Source: DATBLY01 sp963705545
GTDB taxonomy: Bacteria; Actinomycetota; UBA4738; HRBIN12
DNA: 64,000 nt
Direction of reading: 5' to 3'
Assembly: GCA_963705545.1 (NCBI GenBank)
Contig: CAVPJX010000002.1
Span: 186,001 to 250,000, forward strand
Under the pieces are notes generated by a model. The model searched no databases. It had not been told where the DNA came from and saw only the letters and a list, made by a program, of their open reading frames with translations. Both the position numbers and the translations under genes were made by a program. Each line of letters starts with the position of its first letter. Positions within the stretch are counted from its first letter, which is position 1. Below, one piece after another: positions 45,424-55,124 of this stretch.

Positions 45424-46773
45424 CTAGTGGTCGCTCCGCCCACTGAAATGGAACGACTCGATCCTGAGCGCCGGGACCCGCGAGGCCGAGAAGAAGAACT
45501 CGCTCGCGAGCTGCGTCTCGCGCCCCACCATCGTGGTCGCGGAGAGCGCCCCGATGATCGACTGCGTGAAGCGCAGGTTCATCACCGGGCCGACCACTTC
45601 GCCCCGTTCGATCAGGAACGTCCCGTCGCGCGTCATCCCGGTGATGCTCGACTCGAGCGGGTTCACGATGTTCGAGTAGTGGAAGCGTGTGATCAGCAGG
45701 CCACGGTCGGTCGCGCGAACCATCTCGTCGACCGTGGCGTCCCCGGGCGCCAGGAACAGGTTGAGCGGGAACGGACCCTCGGGGTTGGGTGCGGGGAGCC
45801 CGTGTCCGGTCGAATCGGTGCCGGCCTGGCGTGCCGTCCGACGATCGTGGACGACACCGAGGAACGACCCGTCGCGGATCAGGTCGACGCGCCGGCGCGG
45901 GGTTCCCTCGAAGTCGAACGGCATCCCCAGCGTCCGCGGGTCGGTCGCGTCGTCCCAGATCGAGATCGAAGGGGCGGCCACCTGCTCGCCCTCGCGGCCG
46001 CTGAAGCATGACCGGCCCTCGAGGTACGCCCGGCCTCCGAACCCCTCGTACGCGAGGAACCCGACGAGCGTGGCGACGGCCGCGGGCTCGAGCACCACCG
46101 CGTACGTCCCCGGCTCGAGCGGCCTCGGGTCGCGCGCGTCGAGCGCCTTCTGCCCGGCCGAGCGGCCGATCGCCTCGGGGTCCACCGCGTCGAGCGATCC
46201 CGTGAACGTCTCGGCGAACCCGCTGCCCTGTTCCTCGGTCGTCACGACGGTCGTGAGGGAAGCCTGCGTGGACGGGGACCAGCACCGTTGCCCCTCCGTG
46301 TTGGCGATCCCCACCTCGATCGCCTGCGTCTCGTAGGCGCCGGCGGCCGTGGACCCGGGCGGACACACGCCCACGAGGCGCTCCACGGCGGCCGCCCGCT
46401 GCTCGGGCGTGCCGGACGCGGTGGATCCGGAGAACCGGTCCACCGAGGGCACCTCGGCGGCCGGGGCGAGGCCCGGGAACTCCGGATCGGGCGCCGCCAC
46501 CTCGGCCATCTCTTTCGCGGCCGCCGCGGCTCGCCGTGCGCCCTCGGGGGAGAAGTCGTTCGTGGACGCCACCCCCGTTCGCCGGCGGGAGATCACGCGC
46601 ACCCGCAGCGCCGTGTCCTCGCGTGCGGTGCTCTGGTGGATCCGGGACGAGGCGAACCGCGTGAGCCCGCCCCACTCGTGCATGAAGAGGACCTCGGCGC
46701 CGTCCACGCCGTCGATGGAGAGCGCGGCATCGGCCACCGCGAGGAACCCGTCCGCGCCGATCAGCCCGGGCAC
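45424..46773 (-). CDS. tldE: TldE/PmbA-family protease subunit
   Basis: 449 residues, full length, with the modulator-of-gyrase fold and no HExxxH motif, as expected for the non-catalytic TldE partner. Recognisable: late FLAPGDATVDEMVRATDRGLLITRF and VVGPVMNLRFTQSIIGALS. Acts with TldD to trim peptides. Starts 1 bp after the tldD stop, so they are co-translated. Confidence 0.9.
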   Translation of the reverse strand: MPGLIGADGFLAVADAALSIDGVDGAEVLFMHEWGGLTRFASSRIHQSTAREDTALRVRVISRRRTGVASTNDFSPEGARRAAAAAKEMAEVAAPDPEFPGLAPAAEVPSVDRFSGSTASGTPEQRAAAVERLVGVCPPGSTAAGAYETQAIEVGIANTEGQRCWSPSTQASLTTVVTTEEQGSGFAETFTGSLDAVDPEAIGRSAGQKALDARDPRPLEPGTYAVVLEPAAVATLVGFLAYEGFGGRAYLEGRSCFSGREGEQVAAPSISIWDDATDPRTLGMPFDFEGTPRRRVDLIRDGSFLGVVHDRRTARQAGTDSTGHGLPAPNPEGPFPLNLFLAPGDATVDEMVRATDRGLLITRFHYSNIVNPLESSITGMTRDGTFLIERGEVVGPVMNLRFTQSIIGALSATTMVGRETQLASEFFFSASRVPALRIESFHFSGRSDH

Positions 46774-46774
46774 G

Positions 46775-48214
46775 TCAGCGGACCCCGATCTGGACGTTGC
46801 GGAACCGGGCCGGGGAGGCGCCGTGTCCGACCCGGCCGGTCTGGCCGGGCTGTCCCTTCCCGCAGTTCGGCGTGCCCCAGAGCACCCAGTCCTCCCGCCC
46901 GCCGACGGCGTCGCACGATCCCCAGAACTCGGGCGTGATCCCCGTGTAGTTCGGGTTCTTGTAGAGCTGGGTGAGCCGGCCCGCCTCGATGCGCCACGCG
47001 GCCTCGCACCCGAACTGGAAGTTGATCCGCTTGTCGTCGATCGACCACGACTGGTTCGTGGCCATGAAGACGCCGTCGTCGGTGTCGCCGATGATCTCGG
47101 CGAGCGTGCCCGCCCGCGGCTCGATCGAGATGTTCGTCATCCGGATCAAGGGGAGGTGGCTCCACCCGTCGGCCCGGCTCGTCCCGTTCGAGGACTGGCC
47201 GACCGCGGGCGCCGTCTCGCGGTTCGTCAGGAAGTTCTGGAACGTCCCGTCCACGATGATCGGGACTGCTTGCGCCGCAACGCCTTCGTCGTCGTATCCG
47301 AAGGACCCGAGGCCTCCCTGCAGGGTGGCGTCGGCGGTGATCGAGACCAGGGGGCTCGCGTACGTGAGCCGACCGCGGTCGTCGGGGGAGAGGAAGGACG
47401 AACCGGCGTATGCCTCCTCCATCCCGAGCACCCGGTCGAGCTCGATCGGATGGCCGATCGACTCGTGGATCTGCAGGGCCAGCTGCCCCGAGTCGAGTAC
47501 GAGGGTCGTGACCTCGCTCGGGCACTCGGGCGCGGCGAGCAGTTCCACCGCCTCGCGGCCGATCCGCTCCGCCTCTTCGATCAGGCCGAGCGTGCGGACG
47601 TGCTCCCACCCCGCCGACCGGATGTGCCCGCGGAAGGAGTTCGGGTAGGAACGGCGCTGGACGTCCCCGTCGCCGACCGCGGTGGCCTCGATCCCGCCGC
47701 CGCTGTGCGTCACGATCTGCTCGATGGCCGCGCCGTCGGACGAAGCGAACCAGGTGGACCGCCGGAACAGATCGAGCATCGCGTCCGCGACCGTCACCCC
47801 GGGGACCGCGCCCATGCGCCGGGAGGCCTCCATCAGCAGCGCGACCTTCTCCTCGAGCGGCACGGTGAAGGGATCCTCCGCGGCCGGACCGCGCCAGGAG
47901 GCGACGACCGGCTCCACGGGCGCGAGCGTCACCGGATCGCCCGGCAGGCGCGACGCCGCTTCGGCGATCCGGACCGCCATCCCGGCGGCCTGCGTCACCG
48001 ACGCCTCATCGGTGCGGGAGGTGGATGCGAACCCCCACCGGCCGTCGACCAGGACGCGCACGCCGAGCCCGGTGGAGGTCGAGCGGTCGATGCCCTCCAT
48101 CTGCTGGTTGCGCACGGTCAGCGATTCGCCCTCGTCGGTGCCGGCGCGCGCGTCCGCGTACGCCGCGCCCGCGCGGACGGCCGCCTCGACCGCGAGCTTC
48201 GCCACGTCCAACAT
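46775..48214 (-). CDS. tldD: TldD-family metalloprotease catalytic subunit
   Basis: 479 residues. Zinc motif HESIGH (HExxxH) in LQIHESIGHPIELDRV and the downstream LTYASPLVSITADATLQGGLGSFGYDDEG region are diagnostic; GTPNCGKGQPGQTGRVGHGASPARFRNVQIG marks the C-terminus. Cleaves modified or unstructured peptides in the cytosol. The ATG at 48214 has GGGGGAGG upstream. Operon with tldE. Confidence 0.93.
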   Translation of the reverse strand: MLDVAKLAVEAAVRAGAAYADARAGTDEGESLTVRNQQMEGIDRSTSTGLGVRVLVDGRWGFASTSRTDEASVTQAAGMAVRIAEAASRLPGDPVTLAPVEPVVASWRGPAAEDPFTVPLEEKVALLMEASRRMGAVPGVTVADAMLDLFRRSTWFASSDGAAIEQIVTHSGGGIEATAVGDGDVQRRSYPNSFRGHIRSAGWEHVRTLGLIEEAERIGREAVELLAAPECPSEVTTLVLDSGQLALQIHESIGHPIELDRVLGMEEAYAGSSFLSPDDRGRLTYASPLVSITADATLQGGLGSFGYDDEGVAAQAVPIIVDGTFQNFLTNRETAPAVGQSSNGTSRADGWSHLPLIRMTNISIEPRAGTLAEIIGDTDDGVFMATNQSWSIDDKRINFQFGCEAAWRIEAGRLTQLYKNPNYTGITPEFWGSCDAVGGREDWVLWGTPNCGKGQPGQTGRVGHGASPARFRNVQIGVR

Positions 48215-48367
48215 CCGAGCGCCTCCCCCGAGAGCGTGGACCGGGAGCGCGGGGGCCCCGGTCGGATCGGCGCATCCTACCCGAGGCGGCCGGTGCGGCC
48301 GGACGCATCGGGGTTGCTCCGGCACGACACGGGGACGCTCGGGGTTCCGGCCGATCGACACCGAGGC

Positions 48368-48373
48368 TACGCT
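48368..48373 (+). promoter_or_regulatory. -10 element of the cyclase-ATPase gene, leaderless
   Basis: TACGCT ends eight bases before the ATG at 48381. Confidence 0.45.
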
Positions 48374-48380
48374 GCGCGCC

Positions 48381-51300
48381 ATGCCTCGATGCGGGAGCTG
48401 CCACGCGGAGAATCCCGACGGCTCGCGGTTCTGCAACGCGTGCGGTGCCCCGCTCGAGGCCGCCGAGGATCGTGGATCGCGCAAGGTCGTGACGGTGGTC
48501 TTCTGCGATGTCGTCGGGTCGACCGCGATGGGCGAGACGCTCGACCCGGAGACGCTCCGAGCGGTGATGGCGCGCTACTTCGACGCGATGCAGGCGGCGG
48601 TCGAGCGCCACGGTGGGACCGTCGAGAAGTTCATCGGCGACGCCGTGATGGCCGTGTTCGGTGTCCCCATGTTGCACGAGGACGACGCGCTGCGCGCCAT
48701 CCGGGCGGCGCACGAGATGCGCGGGGCGCTCGACGAGCTGAACATCGACCTGCAGCGCGCCCATGGGATCACCCTCGCCTGTCGGATCGGCCTGAACACG
48801 GGTGAGGTGGTCGCCGGCACCGGCGACCAGAAGATCGTGACGGGCGATCCGGTGAACGTGGCGGCTCGTCTCGAACAGGCCGCCGCTCCCGGCGAGATCC
48901 TCCTCGGTGAGACGACGGCCGCGCTCGTGCGCGACGCCGCGACGGTGGAGGCGACCGACGCGCTGGATCTCAAGGGCAAGGCCGATCCGATCGTCGCGTT
49001 CCGCCTGATCGAGCTGGATCCGACCGCCGCGGGCTTCTCCCGGCACCTCGATGCGCCGATGGTCGGCCGCGAACGGGAGCTCGCGCTGCTGGCGAGCGCG
49101 TTCGAACGGAGCGTCACGGATCAGGCGTGCCAGCTCTTCACGGTCCTCGGGGTGGGCGGGGTCGGGAAGTCGCGCCTGATGGCCGCGTTCGTCGACGGGA
49201 TCGGCGAGCGGGCGAGGATCCTACGCGGGCGCTGTCTGCCGTACGGGGACGGGATCACGTTCTGGCCGCTCGCGGAGGCGCTGATCGAGGTCGGAGGCTT
49301 GACCGAGGCCGATTCTCCCGACGCGGCTCGCGGCAAGCTCGCCGCGCTCGCCGGCGGTGACGAGCTCGGCGCCCGGGTCGCGGACCGCGTCGGGCAGGCG
49401 ATCGGCATCCCCGGGAGCCAGACGGCCGCCGAGGAGACGCTCTGGGCGGTCCGGACGCTGTTGGAACGCCTCGCCGTGACCGCGCCGGTCGTGTTCGTGA
49501 TCGACGATCTCCAGTGGGCGGAGCCGAAGCTCCTCGAGCTCGTGGAGCACGTCGCCGACCTGTCGCGCGACGCCCCGATCCTGCTGGCCTGCATGGCTCG
49601 GCCGGAGCTCCTCGAGTCGCGACCCGACTGGGGGGGCGGCAAGCTGAACGCCACCTCGATCCTGCTGGAGCCCCTCGCGCCCGACGAGTGCGGGACGCTC
49701 GTCGCGAACCTCCTCGCGGACGACGCGGTGGACGAGCGGGTGCGGGACCGGATCGCATCGGCCGCCGAGGGACACCCCCTCTACGCGGAGGAGATGACCG
49801 CGCTGCTCGTCGACGAGGGCCGCCTGGTCCTGAAGGAGGGGCGCTGGGTCGCCACGGGCGACCTCGCCGACGTCCCGGTCCCGCCGACGATCGCGGCGCT
49901 GCTCGGGGCACGCCTGGACCGTCTCCCGGAGGACGAGCGACGGGCGCTGGAGACCGCCTCCGTGATGGGCCAGGTCTTCTACGTCGACGCGATCCATGAG
50001 CTGTCCGAGCGCGATCCGCGGACGCAGGGCGCCGTAACCGCCCTCGTCCGCAAGCAGTTCGTGCGTCCGGAGCGCTCCGACCTGGCCGGAGCGGAGGCCC
50101 TGACGTTCCGGCACCTCCTGATCCGGGACGCCGCGTACGAGGCGATCCCGAAGTCGGATCGCGCGGACCTGCACGAACGATTCGCCGACTGGCTCGTCCG
50201 TGGGGCTGGGTCATCGGTCGGCGAACAAGACGAGATCCTCGGGTACCACCTGGAGCAGGCGCACCGCTATCGGGCGGAGCTGGGCGCAGGCGAGGATGTC
50301 ATCCGGAGCCTGGCGGCGCGTGCGGCGACCTACCTGGCGAGGGCGGGCGAGCGGGCGCGCGAGCGGTTCGATGAGGCCGCGACCGCGAACCTCCTCGCGC
50401 GCGCCGTGGCGCTGATGGGGCCCGACGACCCCGCGAGGGTGGAGCTCTCGATGCACCTGGGCATGGCGACCCGCGACCTGGGACGGCTCGCGGAGGCGGG
50501 TGGCCTCCTGGAGGAGGCGGAACGCGCGGCCGAGCGGATCGGCGACGAGGTGTTGCTCGGGAAGGCGAGGATCGTTCGGACCGAGTGGGGGCACGACCTG
50601 GCCTCGGGGGAGATCTGGGGGCCGGCCTGGGGGGAGATCGCCGCGGACCTGATCCCGGTGTTCGAGGCTCACGGCGACGATGCCGGCCTCGGCCTCGCCT
50701 GGGGGGCTCTCGCCGGGTCCTTCTGGAACCGTTCGCTGGCCGCGAAGGCCGAGGACGCCTGGACGCGCGCCGCCGATCATTTCCGACGCGCCGGCGACCG
50801 CCGTCAGGAGCTCTACACGTTGGAGTGGCTCGTCGCGTGTCCCGTCCTCGGGCCTCGGCCGGTGCCCGAGGCCTTCCGGGAAGTCGACGCGATCCTCGAG
50901 CGGGTCCGCGGGTCCGTCGTGGCGGAGACCGCGATCCTCGACACACGCGCGTGGCTCCTGGTGATGACCGGCCGATTGGACGAGGCCAGGGCGGTGATGG
51001 AGGAGCGTCGTCGGACGCTGTACGAGGTGGGGAGCCGCGAGTTCCTCGCGTTCGAGAGCCAGTCGCTCGGGTGGCTCGAGTACTTGGCCGGCCGCTTCGA
51101 CGAGGCCGAGCGGATCTTCGGGGAGGCGCTGGAGGCGCTGAGGGCCATGGGCTCCCAGACCGCGACGGTCGTCGCCGCGTTCCACGCCCAGACGCTGTAC
51201 CGGCTGGGTCGCCTGGCCGATGCGGCCGCCGACGCCGCCTTCACGCTCGAGCGCGAGCACGCGGGGCTCGCAGGTGACGTGATGGCGAAGGGCGTCCTCG

Positions 51301-51551
51301 CGCGGATCGCCGCGGCGGACGGTCGGGACGGGGATGCGCTCGAGCTCCAACTCGGCGCCGTCGAGGCGATCGACGCCTCCGACTTCACGAACGATCGCGC
51401 GGACGCCCGGATCGACCTTGCCGAGGTCCACGAGCTAGCGGGCCGTCGCGACGAGGCCCTCGGGGCGGCGAGAGAGGCGCTCGCGCTGTACATGGCGAAG
51501 GGCAACACGTTCCAGGCCGCAGCGACGCGCGATCGTATCGAGCGGCTCTGA
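48381..51551 (+). CDS. Zinc-ribbon, class III adenylate cyclase, AAA-type ATPase and TPR regulator
   Basis: 1056 residues. Zinc ribbon with Cys4, Cys7, Cys18, Cys21; cyclase catalytic domain about 33-215 with metal-binding Asp43 (VFCDVVGST) and Asp87 (KFIGDAVMAVFG), Lys83 and a GDPVNVAARLE motif pointing to ATP as substrate; an AAA/STAND-type ATPase from about 230 with P-loop GVGGVGKSR and FVIDDLQWAEP Walker B; then long TPR-like helical repeats to the C-terminus. Probably makes cAMP in response to a signal sensed by the ATPase-TPR part. No DNA-binding domain seen. Divergent from tldD. Confidence 0.92.
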   Translation: MPRCGSCHAENPDGSRFCNACGAPLEAAEDRGSRKVVTVVFCDVVGSTAMGETLDPETLRAVMARYFDAMQAAVERHGGTVEKFIGDAVMAVFGVPMLHEDDALRAIRAAHEMRGALDELNIDLQRAHGITLACRIGLNTGEVVAGTGDQKIVTGDPVNVAARLEQAAAPGEILLGETTAALVRDAATVEATDALDLKGKADPIVAFRLIELDPTAAGFSRHLDAPMVGRERELALLASAFERSVTDQACQLFTVLGVGGVGKSRLMAAFVDGIGERARILRGRCLPYGDGITFWPLAEALIEVGGLTEADSPDAARGKLAALAGGDELGARVADRVGQAIGIPGSQTAAEETLWAVRTLLERLAVTAPVVFVIDDLQWAEPKLLELVEHVADLSRDAPILLACMARPELLESRPDWGGGKLNATSILLEPLAPDECGTLVANLLADDAVDERVRDRIASAAEGHPLYAEEMTALLVDEGRLVLKEGRWVATGDLADVPVPPTIAALLGARLDRLPEDERRALETASVMGQVFYVDAIHELSERDPRTQGAVTALVRKQFVRPERSDLAGAEALTFRHLLIRDAAYEAIPKSDRADLHERFADWLVRGAGSSVGEQDEILGYHLEQAHRYRAELGAGEDVIRSLAARAATYLARAGERARERFDEAATANLLARAVALMGPDDPARVELSMHLGMATRDLGRLAEAGGLLEEAERAAERIGDEVLLGKARIVRTEWGHDLASGEIWGPAWGEIAADLIPVFEAHGDDAGLGLAWGALAGSFWNRSLAAKAEDAWTRAADHFRRAGDRRQELYTLEWLVACPVLGPRPVPEAFREVDAILERVRGSVVAETAILDTRAWLLVMTGRLDEARAVMEERRRTLYEVGSREFLAFESQSLGWLEYLAGRFDEAERIFGEALEALRAMGSQTATVVAAFHAQTLYRLGRLADAAADAAFTLEREHAGLAGDVMAKGVLARIAAADGRDGDALELQLGAVEAIDASDFTNDRADARIDLAEVHELAGRRDEALGAAREALALYMAKGNTFQAAATRDRIERL

Positions 51552-51610
51552 CGGCCCGGTCGACGATCCCGGCGGGCCGGCCGCGGGTGACCGGCTAGGA
51601 TGCGCGGGCG

Positions 51611-52801
51611 ATGTCCCACTACGTAGCGAACGTCACGCTGTTCGACGGTCGGACGGTGAAGACGAAGCAAGGTGTCCACGTGTCGGGCGGAACGATCGAG
51701 TGGGTCGGGCCGCACGCACGCGCGCCGCGCCTGGCGCGTGCCGCCGCCGAGATCGCGGGCGCGGATCGGATGCTCGCGCCGGGCCTGATCGACTGCCACG
51801 TCCACCTCGCGTTCGACGGGGGACCGGACTTCGAGCAGGAGGCGAAGGAGCTGACGCCGACGCTCGCGGCGATCAAGGCCGCGAACAACGCGCGGCGCAA
51901 CCTCGACGCGGGGGTCACGACCGTGCGCGACCTGGGCGGCCTCGACTCGGTGAGCTGCGAGGTCGGATCCGCGATCGAGCGCGGGCTGATCTCCGGCCCG
52001 CGTGTCCTGGCGGCCGGCCGGGCGCTCACGATCACCGGTGGCCACGGCCACAACATCGGGATCGCGCGCGAGGTGGACGGGCCCGAGGATATGCGACGTG
52101 CGGTCCGCGAGGAGATCCGCGGCGGCGCACGCGCGATCAAGGTGATCGCGACGGGCGGCGTCCTCACCCCGGGGATCGGCGCCACGTTCACCGCGTACTC
52201 GCAGGAGGAGATCGAGGCGGCGGTCGACGAGGCGCACAAGTGGGGACGGTCCGTGGCGGCCCACGCGATCGGTGCCGGCGGCATCCTGAACGCGGTGCGC
52301 GCCGGCGTCGATTCCGTCGAGCACTGCAACGAGGTCACCGCGGAGGTCGCGCGGGAGATGAAGGAGCGAGGGACGTTCCGGTCGCCGACGCTCTGCGCCC
52401 TCCGCGGGATCACCGAGCACCCGGACGAGGTGCCCGAGTACGCGGTGCGCAAGGCCGTCGACACGATGGAGATGTCGAGGGCGGGCATGCGGCGCGCGCT
52501 GCGCGAGGGGATCCGGCACGTGTGCGGCACGGATGCCGGCACGCCGTTCAACCCCCACGGGAGCGCCCCGCGCGAGATCGTGTCGATGGTTCAGTGGGGG
52601 ATGACGCCGCTGCGGGCCCTGCAGGCCGCGACCGCGAACGGCGCCGAGCTGCTCGGGCTCACGATGGCCGGGCGGGTCCAGGAGGGCGCGGAGGCGGACC
52701 TGGTCCTGTACGAGGGCAACCCCCTCGAGGAGATCGAGCGGGTGCTGTCACCGGTGCTCGTGATGCGCGCGGGCGACGTCGTCGCGGGCGTTCCCGCCTG
52801 A
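51611..52801 (+). CDS. Metal-dependent amidohydrolase (imidazolonepropionase/prolidase-like)
   Basis: 396 residues. Metal motifs: GLIDCHVHLAFDG near 58-70, KVIATGGVLTPG with the carboxylated-Lys position, AAHAIGAGGILNAV, VEHCNEVTAE, and GTDAGTPF. Closest in style to Zn dipeptidase or XAA-Pro-like amidohydrolases of the HutI clan rather than true HutI. Substrate unknown. TAGGAT lies nine or ten bases upstream. Confidence 0.85.
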   Translation: MSHYVANVTLFDGRTVKTKQGVHVSGGTIEWVGPHARAPRLARAAAEIAGADRMLAPGLIDCHVHLAFDGGPDFEQEAKELTPTLAAIKAANNARRNLDAGVTTVRDLGGLDSVSCEVGSAIERGLISGPRVLAAGRALTITGGHGHNIGIAREVDGPEDMRRAVREEIRGGARAIKVIATGGVLTPGIGATFTAYSQEEIEAAVDEAHKWGRSVAAHAIGAGGILNAVRAGVDSVEHCNEVTAEVAREMKERGTFRSPTLCALRGITEHPDEVPEYAVRKAVDTMEMSRAGMRRALREGIRHVCGTDAGTPFNPHGSAPREIVSMVQWGMTPLRALQAATANGAELLGLTMAGRVQEGAEADLVLYEGNPLEEIERVLSPVLVMRAGDVVAGVPA

Positions 52802-52824
52802 TCGCCGACGAGCCGGCCCATCGC

Positions 52825-53283
52825 TCAGTCCGTGCCGCTCGTCAGCATCCGTTCTAGGGCGTCGACGCCCCGCGCCAGCGCGTCGAGTTCGGTCGGCGCG
52901 AGGCCACGGAGCCCGCGCGCGAGGGTCTCCACGCGTCGCGCCCGACCGCGCCGGAGCACCCGGCTCCCCTTCGCGGTCGCCCGCACGACGACCACGCGCC
53001 CGTCGACGGGATCGGGCCGGCGGACGACGAGGCCGTCGCGCTCGAGCCCGTCCACGAGGCGCGTCATCGTCGGCGCGGCCACGCCCTCCGCCGCCGCCAG
53101 CGCGCCGATCTGGAGGGGTCCGGCGAACACGACGACGGAGAGCGCGGACAGGCGGGGAGGGGAGATCCCGAGCTCGTCGTCCTCGGCGCGCAGGCGGCGC
53201 AACAGGTGGATGGCGGCCGAGTGCAACCGGTCAGCGACCGCCTCCACCTCTCGCGCTGGGGAAGTGGGCCTTGACGAGCTCAT
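52825..53283 (-). CDS. MarR-family transcriptional regulator
   Basis: 152 residues. Winged-helix MarR fold: LQIGALAAAEGVAAPTMTRLVDGLERDGLVVRRPDPVDGR in outline, with the Asp-Gly-Arg wing tip, flanked by long dimerisation helices. The Met at 53283 follows a TACACT -10 by six bases. A perfect palindrome overlies the promoter, so it very likely represses itself and maybe the divergent ankyrin gene. Confidence 0.9.
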   Translation of the reverse strand: MSSSRPTSPAREVEAVADRLHSAAIHLLRRLRAEDDELGISPPRLSALSVVVFAGPLQIGALAAAEGVAAPTMTRLVDGLERDGLVVRRPDPVDGRVVVVRATAKGSRVLRRGRARRVETLARGLRGLAPTELDALARGVDALERMLTSGTD

Positions 53284-53289
53284 CCGCGT

Positions 53290-53315
53290 AGTGTATTTGC
53301 TTAGCCTAAGCAAAT
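53290..53315. promoter_or_regulatory. MarR promoter and operator palindrome
   Basis: Arms ATTTGCTTAG (53295-53304) and CTAAGCAAAT (53306-53315) are perfectly complementary around one central base. It abuts the minus-strand -10 TACACT (53290-53295) of the leaderless marR gene. AT-rich against a high-GC background, which makes chance unlikely. Confidence 0.7.
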
Positions 53316-53339
53316 GAATCCTGCCATGGAGGTGGGGCG

Positions 53340-54011
53340 ATGGCAAGCAGCGAAGCCTTGTTCGATGCGATCGGCTCCGGGGACGAGGATCGCGTCCGCG
53401 CCCTCCTCGCCGACGACCCGACGCTCGCCGCCGCGCGCGATGCCGACGGTGTGTCGGCCCTGATGAGGGCCCGGTATCGGAACGAGCCGGCGACCGTGGA
53501 CGCGATCCGCGCGCTCGCCCACCCGCCGGACGTGTTCGAGGCGTCGACGTTCGGCGACGAGGCACGACTGCGGGAGCTGCTCGACGCCGATCCGGCGCTC
53601 GCCACCGCGTACTCCGGAGACGGGTTCACGGCGCTGCACTTCGCCGCCTTCTTCGGCGACGGCCCCACGGCGGGCCTGCTGCTGGAACGCGGCGCCGAGG
53701 TGGATGCGCTCGGTCGGGGATGGATGACGGGCACCGCCCTGCACTCGGCCGCGTCCGGCCGCAACGCCGGCGTGGTGGCGCTCCTGCTCGGGGCGGGTGC
53801 AGATCCGAACGCGCGCCAGGCCGGTGGATGGACCGCCCTCCACGGGGCGGCGCACAACGGCGACGTCCGGACGGCCGGCCTCCTGCTCGACGCGGGGGCG
53901 GACCCGACCGCGCGCAACGACGAGGGGCGCTCGGTCCTGGAGCTCGCGCAGGAGCGAGGTGACGGCGCGACGCTCGACCGCGTCCGCCGCGCGCTCGACG
54001 CGTCCGGCTAG
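53340..54011 (+). CDS. Ankyrin-repeat protein
   Basis: 223 residues made of about five ankyrin repeats, e.g. DGFTALHFAAFFGDGPTAGLLLERGAEVDA and GGWTALHGAAHNGDVRTAGLLLDAGADPTARNDEG in outline. Cytoplasmic, no signal peptide. A protein-binding scaffold; partner unknown. GGAGGTGGGG ribosome site seven bases before the ATG. Divergent from marR and may share its operator. Confidence 0.92.
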   Translation: MASSEALFDAIGSGDEDRVRALLADDPTLAAARDADGVSALMRARYRNEPATVDAIRALAHPPDVFEASTFGDEARLRELLDADPALATAYSGDGFTALHFAAFFGDGPTAGLLLERGAEVDALGRGWMTGTALHSAASGRNAGVVALLLGAGADPNARQAGGWTALHGAAHNGDVRTAGLLLDAGADPTARNDEGRSVLELAQERGDGATLDRVRRALDASG

Positions 54012-54017
54012 ACCGCG

Positions 54018-55124
54018 TCAGCTCGCGGCGTACCCGTCGAACGCGAACCCCTGCTCGATCGAGTCGCAGGGGTTGCCCCGACCGTAGAGCACGCGCCCCT
54101 CCGTCACGTCCGCGATGCACCAGAAGCACGTCACCGATGCGCGGGCCTCGTGCGCGTGGCGACAGATCGAGTCGGGCGCGTTCGCGTGGTCGGAGAGGAT
54201 CGTCCGGAGCACCGGCGCATCGACCGAGCCGGGGGCGGCGGCCGACAGCAGCTCCCACGCCCGCCGGTAGCGGATCGCGGAGCGTTGCGCGTAGTCGGGA
54301 TCGCCCTCGTACCCCAGCATCGAGTCGCAGACGTAGTGGTTCGTGTGCACGAGCCGGCCGTCGTCGTCGGGCTCGGTCATCTCGGCCGCCGTGGCCGATC
54401 CCTCGACGTTCACCACGTGGCCGTCGGCGTCCGCCAGGACGTTGTTGTACGACGACGCGCGGTCGTGGCGGAGCGCCGTGCCCACCATCGCGTCGAGCGA
54501 GCGGTCGCGCAGCATCGCGCGGACCTGGAGCTCGCGCGGGATCCCGACGCGTTCGTCGTTCGGCGAGAGCTCGTTGCCGGTGAGCGAGAGTCCCGCGTCG
54601 TTCCAACCGACGCTGATCCAGATGCCGTTGCCGATCGTGAGCACGGCCGGGTCGTCGTCCGCCCGTCGTTCGATCGCGACGAGGTCCTCGCCGTAGGCCG
54701 CGTGCATGTCGTTGTTGTGGGCGACCCACGTGTGCCCGTCCGAGGTGGCGGGCGCCGTGGCCACCAGGTCCGAGCAGCGGCCGTCGATCGCCGGGCCGCC
54801 GCTCGCGCGAGGCTCGTACCAGATCTCCTCGATGTGACAGGCGAACAGCGCGAGCGGATCGACATCCGCTGCCTCGGCGGCGCCCTCGATCTCCTCGATC
54901 GCCCACGGCATCGCCTCGGCCGTGACGGTGCGATATCGGTCGGCGAGCGCCAGCTGCTCCGCGCGTGTGCGACCCGGCGGGAGCTCGCCCTCGAACCCGA
55001 CCGCGCGCCGGATCACGTCGGCGCAGGCCTCGCCGATCGCGCCGCCGACGTCGCGGAACGACCCCGCGACGCGGAGCATCGGGATCGGATGCGGCGTGAT
55101 CGAGTCGCGTGCCGGCTCGCTCAT
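54018..55124 (-). CDS. C45/acyl-CoA:6-aminopenicillanate acyltransferase-like Ntn hydrolase
   Basis: 368 residues. Ntn-hydrolase of the AAT family: nucleophile Cys in DGRCSDLVA, then HTWVAHNNDMHAAYGEDLV (the NxD region) and GNGIWISVGWNDAGLSLTGNEL. Unlike secreted members there is no signal peptide. The family cuts or exchanges amide bonds; true substrate unknown. Its start overlaps the stop of the membrane gene upstream (ATGA). Confidence 0.82.
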   Translation of the reverse strand: MSEPARDSITPHPIPMLRVAGSFRDVGGAIGEACADVIRRAVGFEGELPPGRTRAEQLALADRYRTVTAEAMPWAIEEIEGAAEAADVDPLALFACHIEEIWYEPRASGGPAIDGRCSDLVATAPATSDGHTWVAHNNDMHAAYGEDLVAIERRADDDPAVLTIGNGIWISVGWNDAGLSLTGNELSPNDERVGIPRELQVRAMLRDRSLDAMVGTALRHDRASSYNNVLADADGHVVNVEGSATAAEMTEPDDDGRLVHTNHYVCDSMLGYEGDPDYAQRSAIRYRRAWELLSAAAPGSVDAPVLRTILSDHANAPDSICRHAHEARASVTCFWCIADVTEGRVLYGRGNPCDSIEQGFAFDGYAAS

